Program-made: the position numbers and the translations under genes
In this document: positions 1-12,871 of the stretch, one piece after another
Layout of the letters: each line of letters starts with the position of its first letter
Numbering within the stretch: the first letter of the stretch is position 1
Assembly: GCA_961205875.1 (NCBI GenBank)
Contig: OY540812.1
Coordinates: 8,556,001-8,620,000 of the forward strand
Reading direction: 5' to 3'
DNA from: Sialis fuliginosa
Taxonomy: Eukaryota; Arthropoda; Insecta; Megaloptera; Sialidae
Length of the DNA: 64,000 nt
Notes under the pieces: model-generated
The model's database searches: none
Told to the model about the DNA's origin: nothing
Seen by the model: only the letters and a program-made list of their open reading frames with translations

Positions 1-300
1 CCAATCTGGTGTTTATTGCTCCAAAGAGATGCTTAGCTGATTTTCCAGTCCATACATGTGCACCTGTACTAAATATTAAATGAGAAAACAAAGATTTTTT
101 TTCAACAACCATATGACCGGCCTGTTTATGTTAGCCGGTGGAACGCGCATCAATTTATTATAAGCGTCCCACCCTAACGCGTAGAAGGGCTAGGGGAGGG
201 GGTGGTGGTGACCGCCCCTGGTTTTATTTCGCTAAAACCTCGTACCAGTGATGTTGAAACCGGTCAATCCCCGAAGCCAAACGTGCTGGGAATATTTTGC
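1..300. other. GC-rich non-coding segment
   Basis: This stretch is clearly richer in G+C than the DNA that follows, with a G-run region near 190-215. No open frame of useful length, repeat partner or recognisable motif is visible. It could be a regulatory segment or the end of something extending off the left edge. Confidence 0.3.
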
Positions 301-1064
301 AGCTCGCTGAAAGGTTTACGTGAATAATACATATGGTATTATTAATTTTTAAATCTGTTGATTCCATGTCGATCGTATTACTTAACCGTAAAAATAGTTT
401 ATTTCATTGTGATTTTTTTTTAATAACATTTTATAATATTTTTTGATTTCATATAAATATTATTGTTACTGAATGAATTGGGATCTCTGGATTGTGTTGT
501 ATCTATTTAAATCTCAAAGTTGACAGTTTTATTTATGATAACAAACGTTTTCAAAGCATTTTTTCGTTGCTATTTAATAATATTTTTCCTACTAATAAAT
601 ATTATTCAGACAGTAATATATGTATGTAATATATATTATTTTAATATAGATTATTAAATAATTTCATTAAAGAAGTTGAAAAGATTTTTAAAAGCTATCA
701 AAATATTTGTTCGAAATAAAATTTCTTTAATAAAATCTTTGATGATGAGATCTTAAGGTTTTCTTCGAATACTATCTATTAATTTATGACTGGGTATTTA
801 TAAATAGCTATTTGTGGGATGTTATTTATTTTAAATAAAACATTAAAGCAGAAATTACTTAGTTCTGATATAATAATAATTAGATTCACAAACATTATGT
901 TTATTGAGTCAGACTAGAAACAATTAATAACCTTTCTAGATGTATGCCTCCTTATTATGGCCATATCCAAGGTTATTAATTAAACTACAGAAGTTTCACA
1001 CTATTGCATTGGTTGACGGATAGTGACGTAGTCAGCCGTCAAAATCCATGAAAAAGATTAATTT
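301..1064. other. AT-rich non-coding DNA
   Basis: Low-complexity AT-rich sequence with short A and T runs. No feature is recognised. Confidence 0.6.
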
Positions 1065-1306
1065 TTAACTATTAATTCAAATTTTCAATTTGATATAAGA
1101 AGGCTAGTGATGCCACACGCACCCCTTACTGCTCATTCCCCTCGCCCAAATGCTTAGTTATGAGACAACCTGTATAGTTTAATAACCTTGATTATTAACT
1201 ATTAATTAACATTTTCAATTTGACATAAGACGGCCAGTGACGTCACACAAACTCCCCTCCCGCTCATTCCATTTGCTTAAATGCTTAGTTACGAGACGGT
1301 CATAGC
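1065..1306 (+). repeat. Diverged tandem duplication, about 130-bp period, two copies
   Basis: Copy 1 starts at 1065 and copy 2 at 1195, both with TTAACTATTAATT. Both run through TTTTCAATTTGA, then ATAAGA, a GTGA-G-CACAC stretch, a pyrimidine-rich CTCATTCC segment, and AAATGCTTAGTTA followed by GAGAC. They differ at many bases, so the duplication is old. One copy contains a GTGACGTCAC palindrome (CRE-like) where the other reads GTGATGCCAC. The unit has no coding potential and its function is unknown. Confidence 0.75.
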
Positions 1307-4300
1307 TACTTAAAACCACTTAACACTGCTATACCCATAGAAGTTAAACTTTTTTAAATTTGATTTTTGCTGAAAAATACGCACCCATTTATTTCAACAC
1401 CATCAGATAGAGGTAGGATATTGCCCTAAGGTGATTTTAATACGACCCCCGATTTTGGGTTAATTAATAACAGATATTTACATCGCGTCTGATTTTAAAT
1501 AAAACACAAGGTTTAAAAAATAAAACAATGTACCATTAACGCAATTCGTTGCATGGCCACCGCGATGACGGAACAAAAACTGAACCTTTCGTGAAATCTC
1601 ACCGCGTGTTGAAGTTCACACGCATTACAGTTTGGTTGGTTTTTGCTCAATGATATGTCATAAGCAGTGCAGCGTGCCCAGGACCATTTCTCAATGCCTT
1701 AAGGAGATTTATCTTAACCTGAACAATTTGTTAGAACCCACTGTTGTTTTACTTAATTTGTTACGGTAACAAACGGCCCAGCGACAAACTATAGTTTAAA
1801 TGTTTTGTTGTGAATATGAATTTCTATACACATTATATTATCCATGTAAAAAATATTATACAGATATAGTGTTATCTTTCCCATCAACATTTTTTTCGAT
1901 GAGTGTTCAAAGAAAATATTCACAAAAATTTCTGTCAATTTTTATAAATTTTTAAATTAAATTATTTTATTGATAGTATTTGTTTTTGTACTATACTTGT
2001 GTTAAAATATAATAATTAATAAATTGTTTACTTAGCAATGCAATTTTTTTATGTAAAAATAAAGAAAGCTTATTTTACTGTCATAAATATAAAGAAAACA
2101 CCATTTCTAAACATTTATATCTAATAAAGATGAATGAATCAAAGAGAAGAAAAACCAAAAGACTATTATGTAGAGCTATTTGTCACCAGTATATTGGACA
2201 TGCTGTAAACACATCTTACAATGAGATTGCACGTCTGGACGAGTGATAAAGTAGATATTTTGAAGAATTTATTTAAAATTTTGTATTTGTAAGCTTTTTT
2301 ATTCTAACTTTGTCGACTCGCGGAAGCCTTAGAATTATAAAGTTTTTCCGGAAAACCCCTTCCCACCCTATTTTTAAACAATACTAGTGACCCGACGAAA
2401 ATTACTTACTGCTTTATGCTATTAAGATTAGCTATAAGCAAAAAAACTCACACATAGCTATATATTTTACGAACACTGTTAATTTCTTGGAATGCATTAA
2501 TTTTCAAATTTAACCAAATGTATCTTTATATTTTTTAGTTAATAGACATTAGCCAACTTGTGTGAGTGCTTTATAATTTTTTTGGAATTTTTATTTTGAG
2601 TCGCGGAAAAGTTCTAGAGCTTGCACATACACAAATAAAATTCATATTAAACTGTTTTGTGTAACTATTAATACAGTTATCTTTAGTTATGAGCAGTTAA
2701 ATAAAGATTTCTTCAGTTGGCAATAAGATAGAATAAAATTCCTACAGGTAGGTGTAGTTTTGTTCTTGATAATTTATACAAAAATATTATTCAATAATAA
2801 TTGAAACATTGTTGATACCAAAATAAATACGAGAATAACAAAACGATTAAGCGAAAAAACTGGTCGTTTCATGTACTAGCACATTTGTAAAAACGTACAA
2901 ACAATACATTTGATTTTATTGGTTGTATGTGAACGTTTTTATAATCTACTTATCTTCTCGTTTTCAGTTACAACCGCGGTAAACTGTCCGCAAAGATTTT
3001 GTTTATAGCCGTTTGTATTTATTGATCGGATCTCGGGTGTTCCATCATTTTTGTAAGACAAATTGGACCTCCCTCTATCGAATTCCGATGATGGATTGTC
3101 GTAGGAAATGCAAGCAATCGTGAATGAAATAAGGTGATTATCTGTGATGCATTCCTTTTTTCTTAAATAAATTGAAAGAAAATTTATTATCTAATTTTAT
3201 CCGGAGTATATGCTGTTATATAAAAAAATACACATTTTTTCTTTACATAACATTACGTTGTGACTTTAGGGGAAATTGACGATAACTTGAAGATTATAAA
3301 GATTTGAATTTTTCATATAATAATAATTTTTTTTATTCTTTCGGAAATTTGTAATTTGCATAGAATTCTCGAATAAAAAAAATAAAAAAGTTGCCAAATT
3401 TTTCTGGCTAACTGATAAAAGTAAAATGAGATATATTTATATTTAATATCATCTCTACACAACTTTTATTCTAAATGTTTTTTTTGTTATGGACCATTTG
3501 AAATATAATTTATTAAAATCGATTAATTCCTTAATTAAAAAACGATACTTTTATTAAATGTACACCGTTTCAAAAATAATTCAAAAATGACCAAAGTCGT
3601 TTCCGGTTATAATAAAATAGGAGGTTTTCATCTGAGATGAAAATTGATCCTAAATATAAAATTTTGTCGATTTGAATTTCAGCGGCTATATACAGACAGA
3701 CCGATTCAAATAAAAAATGTATATGTCCATCAAACTCTTGAATTCGAAAAAATCGGCGTAACAATACATAATAAAATTTTATGTTTTGAAGTTTCCATAT
3801 TTACAAATGGACTAAAATTAAGAGTTAGTAGAATAATTTAAGATACATATCAAATTATATCTTTTAATTTTTTCATATATAAAATTTATATATTAGAAGT
3901 ATTCATATGAGTCAAGCTAAATGATAGATTAAACATTATAAAATAAAGAACGAAATGTGCAAAAATGTAAACGAACAACGCCAAACAATATATTTACTAC
4001 AGTACCATTTTACTTGTCCCTTTATCCCGGTATCAAATAACACATCTCCCGTAAGAAACCTAAGACTAATACCTCGATAAGTACACATCTAAAATACACA
4101 CATATACACATGCTCTGTTTTACGGGTGGAAAAGAATCACCCCACCCGCTTTTATAAAGCCAAATAAATACTCGTAACAATCATTCATAAATTACGCCCT
4201 ATTATCATCATCAACAGCAGCAGTAGCACGTGTGGTTCAGGAGCGTAACTAAGAAAAGGTATTTAAGAGGATTAAAGGATTATTATAAGGAAACAATATA

Positions 4301-5089
4301 GAAATTGTTATTAAATGAATTAAATAAAAATAAACATAGTAAAACTCCGTATACTCATTGTTTTGTTAATTTTATATAATCCGTTTTATCGGAAAATTAA
4401 ATGTTGGCAAGGAAAATTATATGAATTTAATATATATATATACTCTGTATGTGCTGAGAAGAAGTACCTGAAAGATTTTATTTTACAATAGCTTGGAGAG
4501 TTTATGTAATGTTAAATATCATATTTTCTTTTGAGAAACGAAACTTATGAAATACTAGATCGTTATGAATTTGCATGAGATTTTAGAGTAGTGGTAAGAA
4601 ATATATAATAATGCAAAGCTGCTAGTGTTCACCTATAACCACTGCTTTTAGACTGATATTTTCTACAAAGTATTTTACCATCGATTACAGCTGTCAGTGG
4701 GCTGCCATTTATATTTCATACCCTACAGATAGTGTATGGTTTGCTTTTCTCTAGAGCAAATTCTTTATAATACCTATAAGATTTGTAATACAGTTTGAAT
4801 ATCCTTAAAATTTCCACTACAGTGATGTATTACAACAGTATTTCTATTCCATTTGGTATTTCAGTATCTATATTCGTTTTTCATGTTAAAGGTTTATCGG
4901 TAACATTTTTAGAAAGTTGAATTATCTCATACTTTACTGTAAAAAATTATATGGCTTCATTTGATATAGATTATTTTAACATTTGTGATAGGAACTTTAA
5001 TTTTGTCATGCGAACAATAGTGTTCTTATTAATTCAGAATTATTTTATCATTAAAACTTTATTAAAATTTGGTAACGCGCCTGACATAG
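1307..5089. other. AT-rich non-coding DNA
   Basis: Mostly AT-rich with short mixed-composition stretches near 1540-1690 and 2950-3130. Two short overlapping open frames near 3570-3840 on opposite strands have no recognisable content and are treated as chance. A short TA dinucleotide run lies near 4430. No gene, RNA or element boundary is supported. Confidence 0.55.
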
Positions 5090-5335
5090 ACAATGCATAC
5101 AAGCAACATTAAAGGGCTTCTTCTGCCCCCTGCGGATCTTTGATAGCACTTACTCTAACCACGCATCTAACTCTGTGTACGGGTAATCGGTCAATTTATT
5201 TCTGACAAAAAGTAACAGCAGCGTACGAAAGATAAACTTGATTCGTTAGACGGAACCAACTCTCCAAGATACGGCAACCGAGGGATGCCGGTGAAGTTCG
5301 AGGGGCCCGTGTGTAACTTTTTTATTAAGAATTCG
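5090..5335 (+). other. GC-rich island with an exon-like open stretch
   Basis: Base composition jumps relative to both flanks. A forward frame is open from about 5212 to past 5335 and encodes a non-repetitive, mixed-composition peptide including SPRYGNRGMPVKFEGPV. It is preceded by an AACAG acceptor-like site near 5212 and followed by a GTAACT donor-like site. The reverse strand is also open over part of the stretch, so coding status is ambiguous. I do not recognise the peptide. It could be a small exon of a gene with very long introns or conserved regulatory DNA. Confidence 0.25.
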
Positions 5336-6003
5336 ATGGTGTAATATTAAATTTATCTTATTTGATGTTTTGGAAAATAAACATGCGGGGTAAGTGTTTG
5401 ATGTATAAAATGGCTGTGGTGATCGCGTAAGGTTTTGAAGTCCCCTGTAATTTTTTGGGTTTGTCTTGTCTAGGTTTTAATAAGTATAATTGTTTCGTGA
5501 TATCTACAATTAGGTAGGTATTATATTACAAAAATGATGATCTACAGTCTTGTTTCTTTTTAATTTGTATACACAATATTTTTGACATTTTGCAAATATT
5601 ATTTTGAATATAATTTTTTAATTTTTATCTTACAGTCTTCTTAGATTTCGGTGTCTTAAAAGTATCAGTCATTTTTTATGACTAATAGAAGAACACAGTA
5701 GGTATTTGAAATAACCTAACCTAATCCTCCTTTTGGCTTTGCCATGAGTAAAAAATGAAATGGTTTTATTGTATAGAAAAATAAAAATTATATACATATT
5801 ACTTTCAGAAAATACATTTCTTTTAGCACTTCTGAAATGTAGTATTGTTAATAACAATAATAAAAATACACATTGTAAAACAGATGTAGGTACAATAAAC
5901 AATAACTATATCACTAAACGATTATCATGCGTCATTTACTTATATGTTATTAAGGAAACTAAGCAGAAGGGGACTTCTGCAGACTACCAAATATGATAAC
6001 TTA
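5336..6003. other. AT-rich non-coding DNA
   Basis: Opposed short open frames around 5670-5996 look like chance overlap in AT-rich DNA. A single pair of CCTAA units near 5716 is too short to call a telomeric TTAGG tract. Confidence 0.55.
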
Positions 6004-6011
6004 CACATAAC

Positions 6012-7063
6012 CAGGCAGTAGCGTAGCAAGGGGGGGACAAGGGGGTCTATAATACTCCGGGCGCCAAATGGTCCATAAGACCAACCTTTTGAACTTTTTG
6101 GATCGCATAGCATAAACCCAATTTACTAAGGGCCAGAGAACAGAATATGCAACTGAAGACATTTTTTTCTAATTTTATTTAATAAATAAGGTTAGGTAAA
6201 ACAAAAACTGAAGACCCTTTTTTTAGTCACACCAATTTCAATTCAGATTTATTATAAAATTATTATTATTCTTTTAAATTTTCTATATATTATATTACTT
6301 TATGTTTTTCGGGCGCACCAAAAAGGTATCGTGCTTCGGGCGCCAATTATGCTTGTTACACCACTGTAACCAGGCCCGGTTACGACCGGTGGGAAACTGT
6401 GCAAATGCCTGGTGGAGCGACTTATCAAAAGAAACCAAAAACTGTTAACCAATTCCGAGGCCTAAAGATCGAAATTGGCTTGAAAGACCCTAGAAAGACC
6501 CAAAATTTGGAATTGATTTTATTAAAATATTAAAATGGAATTTAATAAAATATAAAATACATTTTTAAAATATTGCAAATTATGGCCTAACATATTTAGG
6601 TTATTTATATATTTTTCTCAAAGGGGCGAAATTTTCATAATAAGAATTGAATGCGGGGTAAAGCTGGCCGCGGGTCCTGAAATTTTCGGATCACGGCCGT
6701 TTTTCTTCAAAATATTGTAAAAAATAAAACTTTGAGAGGTTATATATCAAGAACGGTTTCAGATACAGATCTGCGGTTTTAAAAATTTTAACTTTTTACG
6801 TTATTTTCTATATAATAAATCTTTTTTTAACGACATCGAAAATACAAAATTTTGGGTTAATTTTTGTGCTTCAATCTTCAATTTGTTATAGATAAGAAAA
6901 TTATATCTTATTTAAATAAACAAAACCTGAGATGGGCGATTGACCCTATCCCCACCTCTCTGAGTCGGCGCCTATGGGCATAAAATTTAATTCAGACAAA
7001 ATTTATATGGACAGGTCAGTTAATTTTTGGGCGGGCCTGTGTTAGAGCTCGTATCCGGCCCTG
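6012..7063. mobile_element. Non-autonomous hAT-like element, interrupted by a second one
   Basis: The left end begins CAGG at 6012-6015. It resumes after an insertion at 6371 as CAGGCCCGGTTACGA. The right end, read on the minus strand from 7063, is CAGGGCCGGATACGA, a 13 of 15 match. The flanking 8-mers CACATAAC (6004-6011) and TACATAAC (7064-7071) match at 7 of 8 positions, as expected for a hAT target-site duplication. There is no transposase frame. Without the insertion the element is about 0.69 kb. Its interior (about 6715-6870) resembles part of the element at 26-27 kb. Confidence 0.75.
6016..6366. mobile_element. hAT-like MITE nested in the 6.0-7.1 kb element
   Basis: The ends are CAGTAGCGTAGCAAG on the left and, on the minus strand from the right, CAGTGGTGTAACAAG (12 of 15 match). 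The element is bounded by a perfect 8-bp duplication TAACCAGG at 6008-6015 and 6367-6374. It is 351 bp, contains GGGCGCC-type motifs near both ends as seen in many hAT ends, and has no coding frame. The duplicated target includes the first four bases of the outer element, so this is the younger insertion. Confidence 0.85.
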
Positions 7064-7071
7064 TACATAAC

Positions 7072-9790
7072 CGCATTACCCTTACACATGTAGATAAACA
7101 CCTTGTCACTTTCTTGTAGGAATGTACTGCCACTACACGGTGGATGGAGTGTGAAATGAAAAACTGACGAGTGGAGCGATGTTAGCAAAGGTGGTGGGGA
7201 GGAGTAGGTGGCGAAAGAATACAGGAAAACGCATAACGCAGTGTACGATAATGCATTTGGACCGCGAGAATAGTCTCTGTTCGCAAATGTTATCATAAAA
7301 GTTCACTTTACTATTATTTGTATTTTGAGTGGCTGTTTAACAGCGCCGTGAAAGAGTTTTTGGCAGTTTATTTTACTGCGTTTAGGTTTCATCTTTTTTT
7401 GTATTTTTTTTACTTGATTTTATGTACATATGTGCTTATCGAAATCAATGAATCTCGAATATTACGGATATGTATCTTTTAATTTACCTATCAGTCATTA
7501 TTTCCAAATATTTATTAGTTGATATTTTTTGAAGAGTTATATTTCTGCAGGCTTCGTCTACATTGTATTCATTTTTATGAATTGAACTTTAAAAAAACGC
7601 AATACACGTATATTTTAATTTTAATGTATAGAAAAGTATTTTGCCCGAAGTTCACTTTTATAATATAAGACTCTTTTCTCACTTTAATTTAAGAAAATAG
7701 TGAGTGCTAATGTCATAAAAGGAAAATTTCACGTTTCTAGGTCTAAGGGTTTGGGCTGGAGATTGATGAGTCAGTCAGTCAGGAATTATTTCTTTATATA
7801 TTGTATAAATTGCACCATAAAGTTATATCTAATTGTTTGTAATAAGGTAACAAAATAACTTGAAAAAGTCAGAAGATCGAAACGGGCTTAAATTATTAAT
7901 GATAGTTAATTATATTCGTTGGGTTTAATTATGACACAAAATTAATTTTAATTATCATATAGAGACTCATAAAATAACAAACATGATTTTCACAAGTGTG
8001 CAAAATTATAAAAATCATACAGAAATAAATGTAAATAACATAAAAAGAGAAGAAATGACAAATATGTAAATATAAAATGAAAATATTTTCCCTAATCAGT
8101 CTTTCATTATTTCAAGATTATTTTATGTAACATTTTTATTTATATCAAAAAAATGAAAAATGCGTTCAGGAAATGAAAAATTGTATTAAATTGCACTTCG
8201 TGTTCTCTTTTACTCAAGAGTTCACTTGAATGAAAGTAAAATGAAGAACTGTAATTTTACACTTGCGCCTTGCACATTTTAATGTCGTAATAAAACTTTA
8301 TTAAAGAATGTTGTATGAATTTACAGCACCTATTAATTGCTGTAATTAGCTACTTATACTTTTATTACGTATTTAGGTTGTCGTTTTTAAATTTATGTAT
8401 TTTCGTTTACTTATAAAATATGCTATTTATGTCAATTTTACCATCAAAACTTAACTGAATATAGGTTTATGAATCTTTTTATAAAATTGTTTACCATGAG
8501 TCTTGTTCTATTCAATATCTTTAAAAATTCAAATGACCTTAAGTTATGTCATTTTAGAGTTCTTCCAAAACGAAAGTGGAGCTGTATTGTCCGTCTGTCC
8601 ATCTGCAGCGTAACTTCAAAACAACTAGTTTGATTAAACTGTTTGGAATATATCAAGAGATCTTTTTTAGTCGTCCCAGACTATTATTTTAAAAACAAAA
8701 CAAGTTAGAAAATTTTTTTTATAGAGTTCCGGAGATCATATATTATTTAGTAATTGAATATCTAATGAACTGCTGATTATTTTTATAAAAATTGATAATC
8801 TAGCTCAGCAAATTTATAAGTTTCTCTGAATGTCAGAATTATTTTCTGAATAACATTTTTGTACATGTACACGTACAGTACTTCTGCATTCTACACTTTA
8901 AAATTTAACCAATTTCAAACAAAAACATTAAGAAACAAAACAACAAAACTAACAATAAAGTAAGAAATATAAACACCACATTCATCTTTACACACTATCA
9001 AATGAATCATTCATTTCAAAACAAAGTGAATACTTTTTTTGTTTAGATATAGCAACACTCTAGACTAGACGATCTTCCCGTCTTAAAATAATAGAAGAGA
9101 AACCACCACATAGCGTAATACAAAATACAGTCTTATTTAAAACAGTTATCACTCTGTATCAAGAATGTCTTCGGGCATCTTCTTACAGAAATTGAAATAT
9201 ACATTTATTTACTTTTCTTTAGTTTAAGAATGAATACGAATGGAATAATTCGGTATGTATTTAAACAATCTTGAATACATATTATATACGTATGTAGTAT
9301 TGTATATATGTATAGGTATGTATATAGGTATTATAAAGACGTAAAAGAGATGTATCATAAATATTCCATTTGACATAAAATATTTACATAAAAGTCTATT
9401 GGTTATGTGTAAACATATATAAATGGGTCATTTTGAATAGAAGGTTCAAATTAACATACTTTTGGTTTTGATATAAGAAATATACCTATAAAATAACATC
9501 TTCCAAGTATACGCACAGTGCTTCCTCGTGCTAAATTCACTAAAAGTAGTTAATTATTGAACAATTTAAATAAAAACCGATAGTGTTCACATAAATTGCT
9601 TGGCATTGATTAATCATTTAATTTTTATGCAATTTTACTAAAAAATATTAGTCCGATATTTTTCTTAAGACGAACCTGATTCCAATCTAAATCTAAAATG
9701 CAAACGTCAAAATGATATTTAATATGTCAAAGTAATTATCAATTTAAAAAAAAAACACGGTTTTTAAAGCAAATTGAGATAAATTCTTGT
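7072..9790. other. Non-coding DNA
   Basis: About 7080-7300 is mixed-composition and purine-rich on the plus strand, with a chance minus-strand open frame. The rest is AT-rich, with TATGTA-type simple sequence near 9270-9330. Nothing else is recognised. Confidence 0.5.
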
Positions 9791-9794
9791 AAGG

Positions 9795-10060
9795 GAATAT
9801 TTTACAACAAACGGTGTAAAAAATAGGAAATTTAATGCTCTACAAAAAAGATTCTATAAAATTTTCACGTGACATGTGTCGTTCTTGAGATATCTTGAAA
9901 AAATAAATATTTTGGGATGCCACCCCTCTCCCTTATATACAATTTTGATAACTGTGTATATGGGATCGTCAGACCCAACCATCAAACCAAGTTTCATTAA
10001 TATCGGTTCAGTAGTTCATGAGTTATGCGTGTGACAAGGATCCAGGGGACAGATACATAC
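9795..10060 (+). repeat. Dispersed repeat copy with an insect non-LTR-like 3' module
   Basis: Contains a TTTTCACG...GTCGTTCT..GAGATAT block that recurs at 13,545-13,570. It ends in ATCGGTTCAGTAGTTCATGA followed by ATGCGTGTGACAAGGAT and CAGAC repeats. This 'CGGTTCAGTA' module recurs near 29.98, 37.48, 49.47 and 61.25 kb and resembles 3' ends of short interspersed or non-LTR relics in insects. No protein is preserved. Confidence 0.45.
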
Positions 10061-10219
10061 ACAGACAGAAAAGTGTTTGTTTTGACCTGAAACGGAAAGA
10101 TTAATTTAAAATTTTGAAATCGGAGAACAATTTCTTTGTCTCGTTCTAAAACGATCACAAAGCTTCTCGTATCTTCGATATTGCGAGGAAGCAATAGGTA
10201 ATTATAAAACGTTTTTAGT

Positions 10220-10262
10220 AATTTATTTATTATAAATCTTTATTATTTATTATAAATCTTGT
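10220..10262 (+). repeat. Short AT-rich tandem repeat
   Basis: TTTATTTATTATAAATCTT occurs about twice in tandem. Confidence 0.6.
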
Positions 10263-10523
10263 TGTTAGAAATCTTTACAATGCTGGTTGTGATTAATTGT
10301 TGAAACTTTCTGTTGTTTTTGTTCTTGAGTTAGGTACCAGAGATTAAGGTATTTATTCGTTTATTTCAATCACTGGCTATTAAATACGTGTAGGCGTTAT
10401 TTTGCGTTGCAGAGCATTCATAGAATGCTTAAAACATCTTCAATACGAACATAATTGTTTTGAACAACGTAAAATTGGATGTTTTTGAAGCACACTTAAG
10501 TTAATATTGACACATAATATTTT

Positions 10524-10590
10524 TAAAAATATATTTATATATTTATAAAAATACATTTATATATTTATAAAAATATATTTTATAAAAATA
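10524..10590 (+). repeat. AT-rich tandem repeat of about 22 bp
   Basis: TATATTTATAAAAATA-type units repeat three times with minor changes. Confidence 0.65.
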
Positions 10591-10819
10591 TAGAAGTTTA
10601 TGAACATATATTCTTAGTAATATCTTAAAATACCGCAGAAAGAAGTCTAAAAATATATGTACTTTATTCATCATTAAAAACAAAAACCATTTAATTATTT
10701 CTGCAAACTTTTTTAATATGTACAATTATCTGAACTCTCATTAAATTTTAACATTTTGCTTCATCTCGTTCCAATCAGAACTTCAACAACGTTGATCCAA
10801 TAGCAGTATCTTTTTTTAA

Positions 10820-11060
10820 TTCATTACGATTCAGTTTGGTGACGTCTTCTTTGTCGCGCTTTCATCAACGCGGTAGATCTTTTTGTCGCAAGATGACAAA
10901 CACGCAGCGGTACTATTTGCATAGTGTGTTTACATTAGCTCCCGGAAAGAGCAAGCCCGCTTCGCTCAGTGTAAACACTGTGAAGTCCACAAAGGTGCTC
11001 GGCATCGCAGTTACTTTACTCGCCTTTGTATTTGTACCTAATCTGGACACTTAAAATACG
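10820..11060 (+). other. GC-richer island with a 72-codon open frame
   Basis: The segment is distinctly less AT-rich than its flanks. A forward frame is open at 10836-11054, but the peptide matches no family I recognise. The stretch contains a 9-bp inverted repeat, GTGTTTACA (from about 10926) and TGTAAACAC (about 10970). It may be regulatory. I do not call a gene. Confidence 0.25.
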
Positions 11061-12619
11061 GTATATATGTGGGATATGTATGAATAATATAACTAATCTG
11101 TATTCAAAGGGTTAATGTTCTAAAAATTGTGTTTATTATGATATAAATGATAATTTAAAAATAATACTGCACTATTTCTATATAAAACACGAATTAATAA
11201 TTTTTTTCTTATAACATATTATAAGTTATACATAATCATTAGGTAGATAAACCACAAATTAAAAAAAATCACTTATTTTTACATCACTTCAAAATATTAA
11301 AATTATACAATTTTTGGACTGTCAAGAAGTTTTAGCTCGGAAAAACTACGAAAAATTATTTTTTAAATTATTTAAGAATTCTTGATTAAGAAAATTGATG
11401 ATTTTCGAGTTAAAAATTCTTGGAAATCCAAAAATTTGAAAATACTTGATTTTTTTTAGTTAATCTAAAAAATGGTTTCTACTTAACATAAAAAATGCGA
11501 CGTTCTTTAGCGGAATATATCGTTAAAATCAAGATGTAGTAATATACAAACATTTTTATTGCTAAGGATAGAAATTGAAATTAGTTTTTCATACAGCAGG
11601 TACCGTATAGATATATACATATACGATTCTAAAAAATTACGAGTAAGTTGCATATCGTACATGGTACATTACGTGAATACTATATTTTCAATTAACTTAG
11701 TAAAAAATGTTTTATGATTAAGTATAAAGACATTTGAAATTGTTATTCCGCGAAAGAAAATAATCTACATATATATAAATATACATATTATTACATTGTT
11801 ACATTAATTTAAAAATAATATGAAAGATTCAAACATATGTATATATATAGTTTATAGAATGTAATCTTTCGCGAGTGGAATTCATTGGAAAAAGACGACA
11901 TCAACAACCATTCATACCTGTATTTTTATTAATGTTCCATAATACCATTTATCTATCCACAAATGTAATTTAAGATTGCATGTTATATATAAAAGCGAGA
12001 CTTGCCATAAACAACGGATCCATTTTTCTACAGAACAGAACACATTTTTCATATAAGCCTTAAAAATAATCATTTGTTTCCGAGAATCCTCGAAAAAAGA
12101 ATAAATACAAGATAAACAATATGAAATATTGTGTGAGAGATACAAGAGTAAATATTAGATTCCGCTGCGTTGCGTCGTTGTTCCAACAGACAGACAGACA
12201 TGCGGCGGGTATGTGTGTTTTTAAAGAGAGAGAAATGATCATTTTATATCATATACAGTATGTATGTGAATGTAAGAAAACTGGCATATGAATGTACGTA
12301 TATATTAACTGTGAATGTATAGGTTTTAATCAGGGACTAATAATAACCTTACTCTCTCAAGGCAATGTATGATTTGCAGTACGGAGAATATTATTCCATT
12401 TCATTTGCAACAATAATAATATTTTCTTTGTTTGCAAATAGTTATTCTTATTTATATACACGACTAACAATGAAATATGGCAACAGGAAAATGGAGGCAT
12501 ACATATACATTATACATTATACATATGAAGTATTTGATATAGGAAATATGAAAACTTAATAAAATTAATTCTTTGTGAAGAATACTCAATGAAATATCTA
12601 TATCTTATTTAATAACCTG
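11061..12619. other. AT-rich non-coding DNA
   Basis: Short open frames around 11912-12559 are AT-rich chance frames. A mixed-composition patch lies near 12160-12210. Nothing is recognised. Confidence 0.5.
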
Positions 12620-12871
12620 TTTAGATCTGACGTGATCAAATCAAATCTGGGATAGATCTGCACTTTTAGACAAAATCATATTTGCTCATTGGTTTTTGAT
12701 CGGTAGAGACCTGCATAGATCTATAACAATCTACAAAGTTCTCTAAGGATCTTTGTAGATCCTTGTAGATTTTTGCAGGTCTCCACAGATCAAAAACTAG
12801 TGAACAGTGGAAAAATATGATTTTGTCTCAAAATGAAGATCTATCTCAGATCTGATTTGATCATATCTAAA
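12620..12871. mobile_element. Fold-back MITE, about 250 bp
   Basis: The two halves are imperfect inverted copies. From the left it reads TTAGATCTGACGTGATCAAA, and from the right on the minus strand TTAGATATGATCAAATCAGA. Shared blocks in the same order include ATAGATCT, GACAAAATCATATTT, TTTTTGATC and GAGACCTGCA. There is no coding frame. The target duplication is not clear. The arms have diverged, so the element is not recent. Confidence 0.7.

Noticed and set aside
5716..5730. CCTAACCTAA, half of an insect telomeric TTAGG repeat
   Set aside because: Only two units; chance or an ordinary word in AT-rich DNA.
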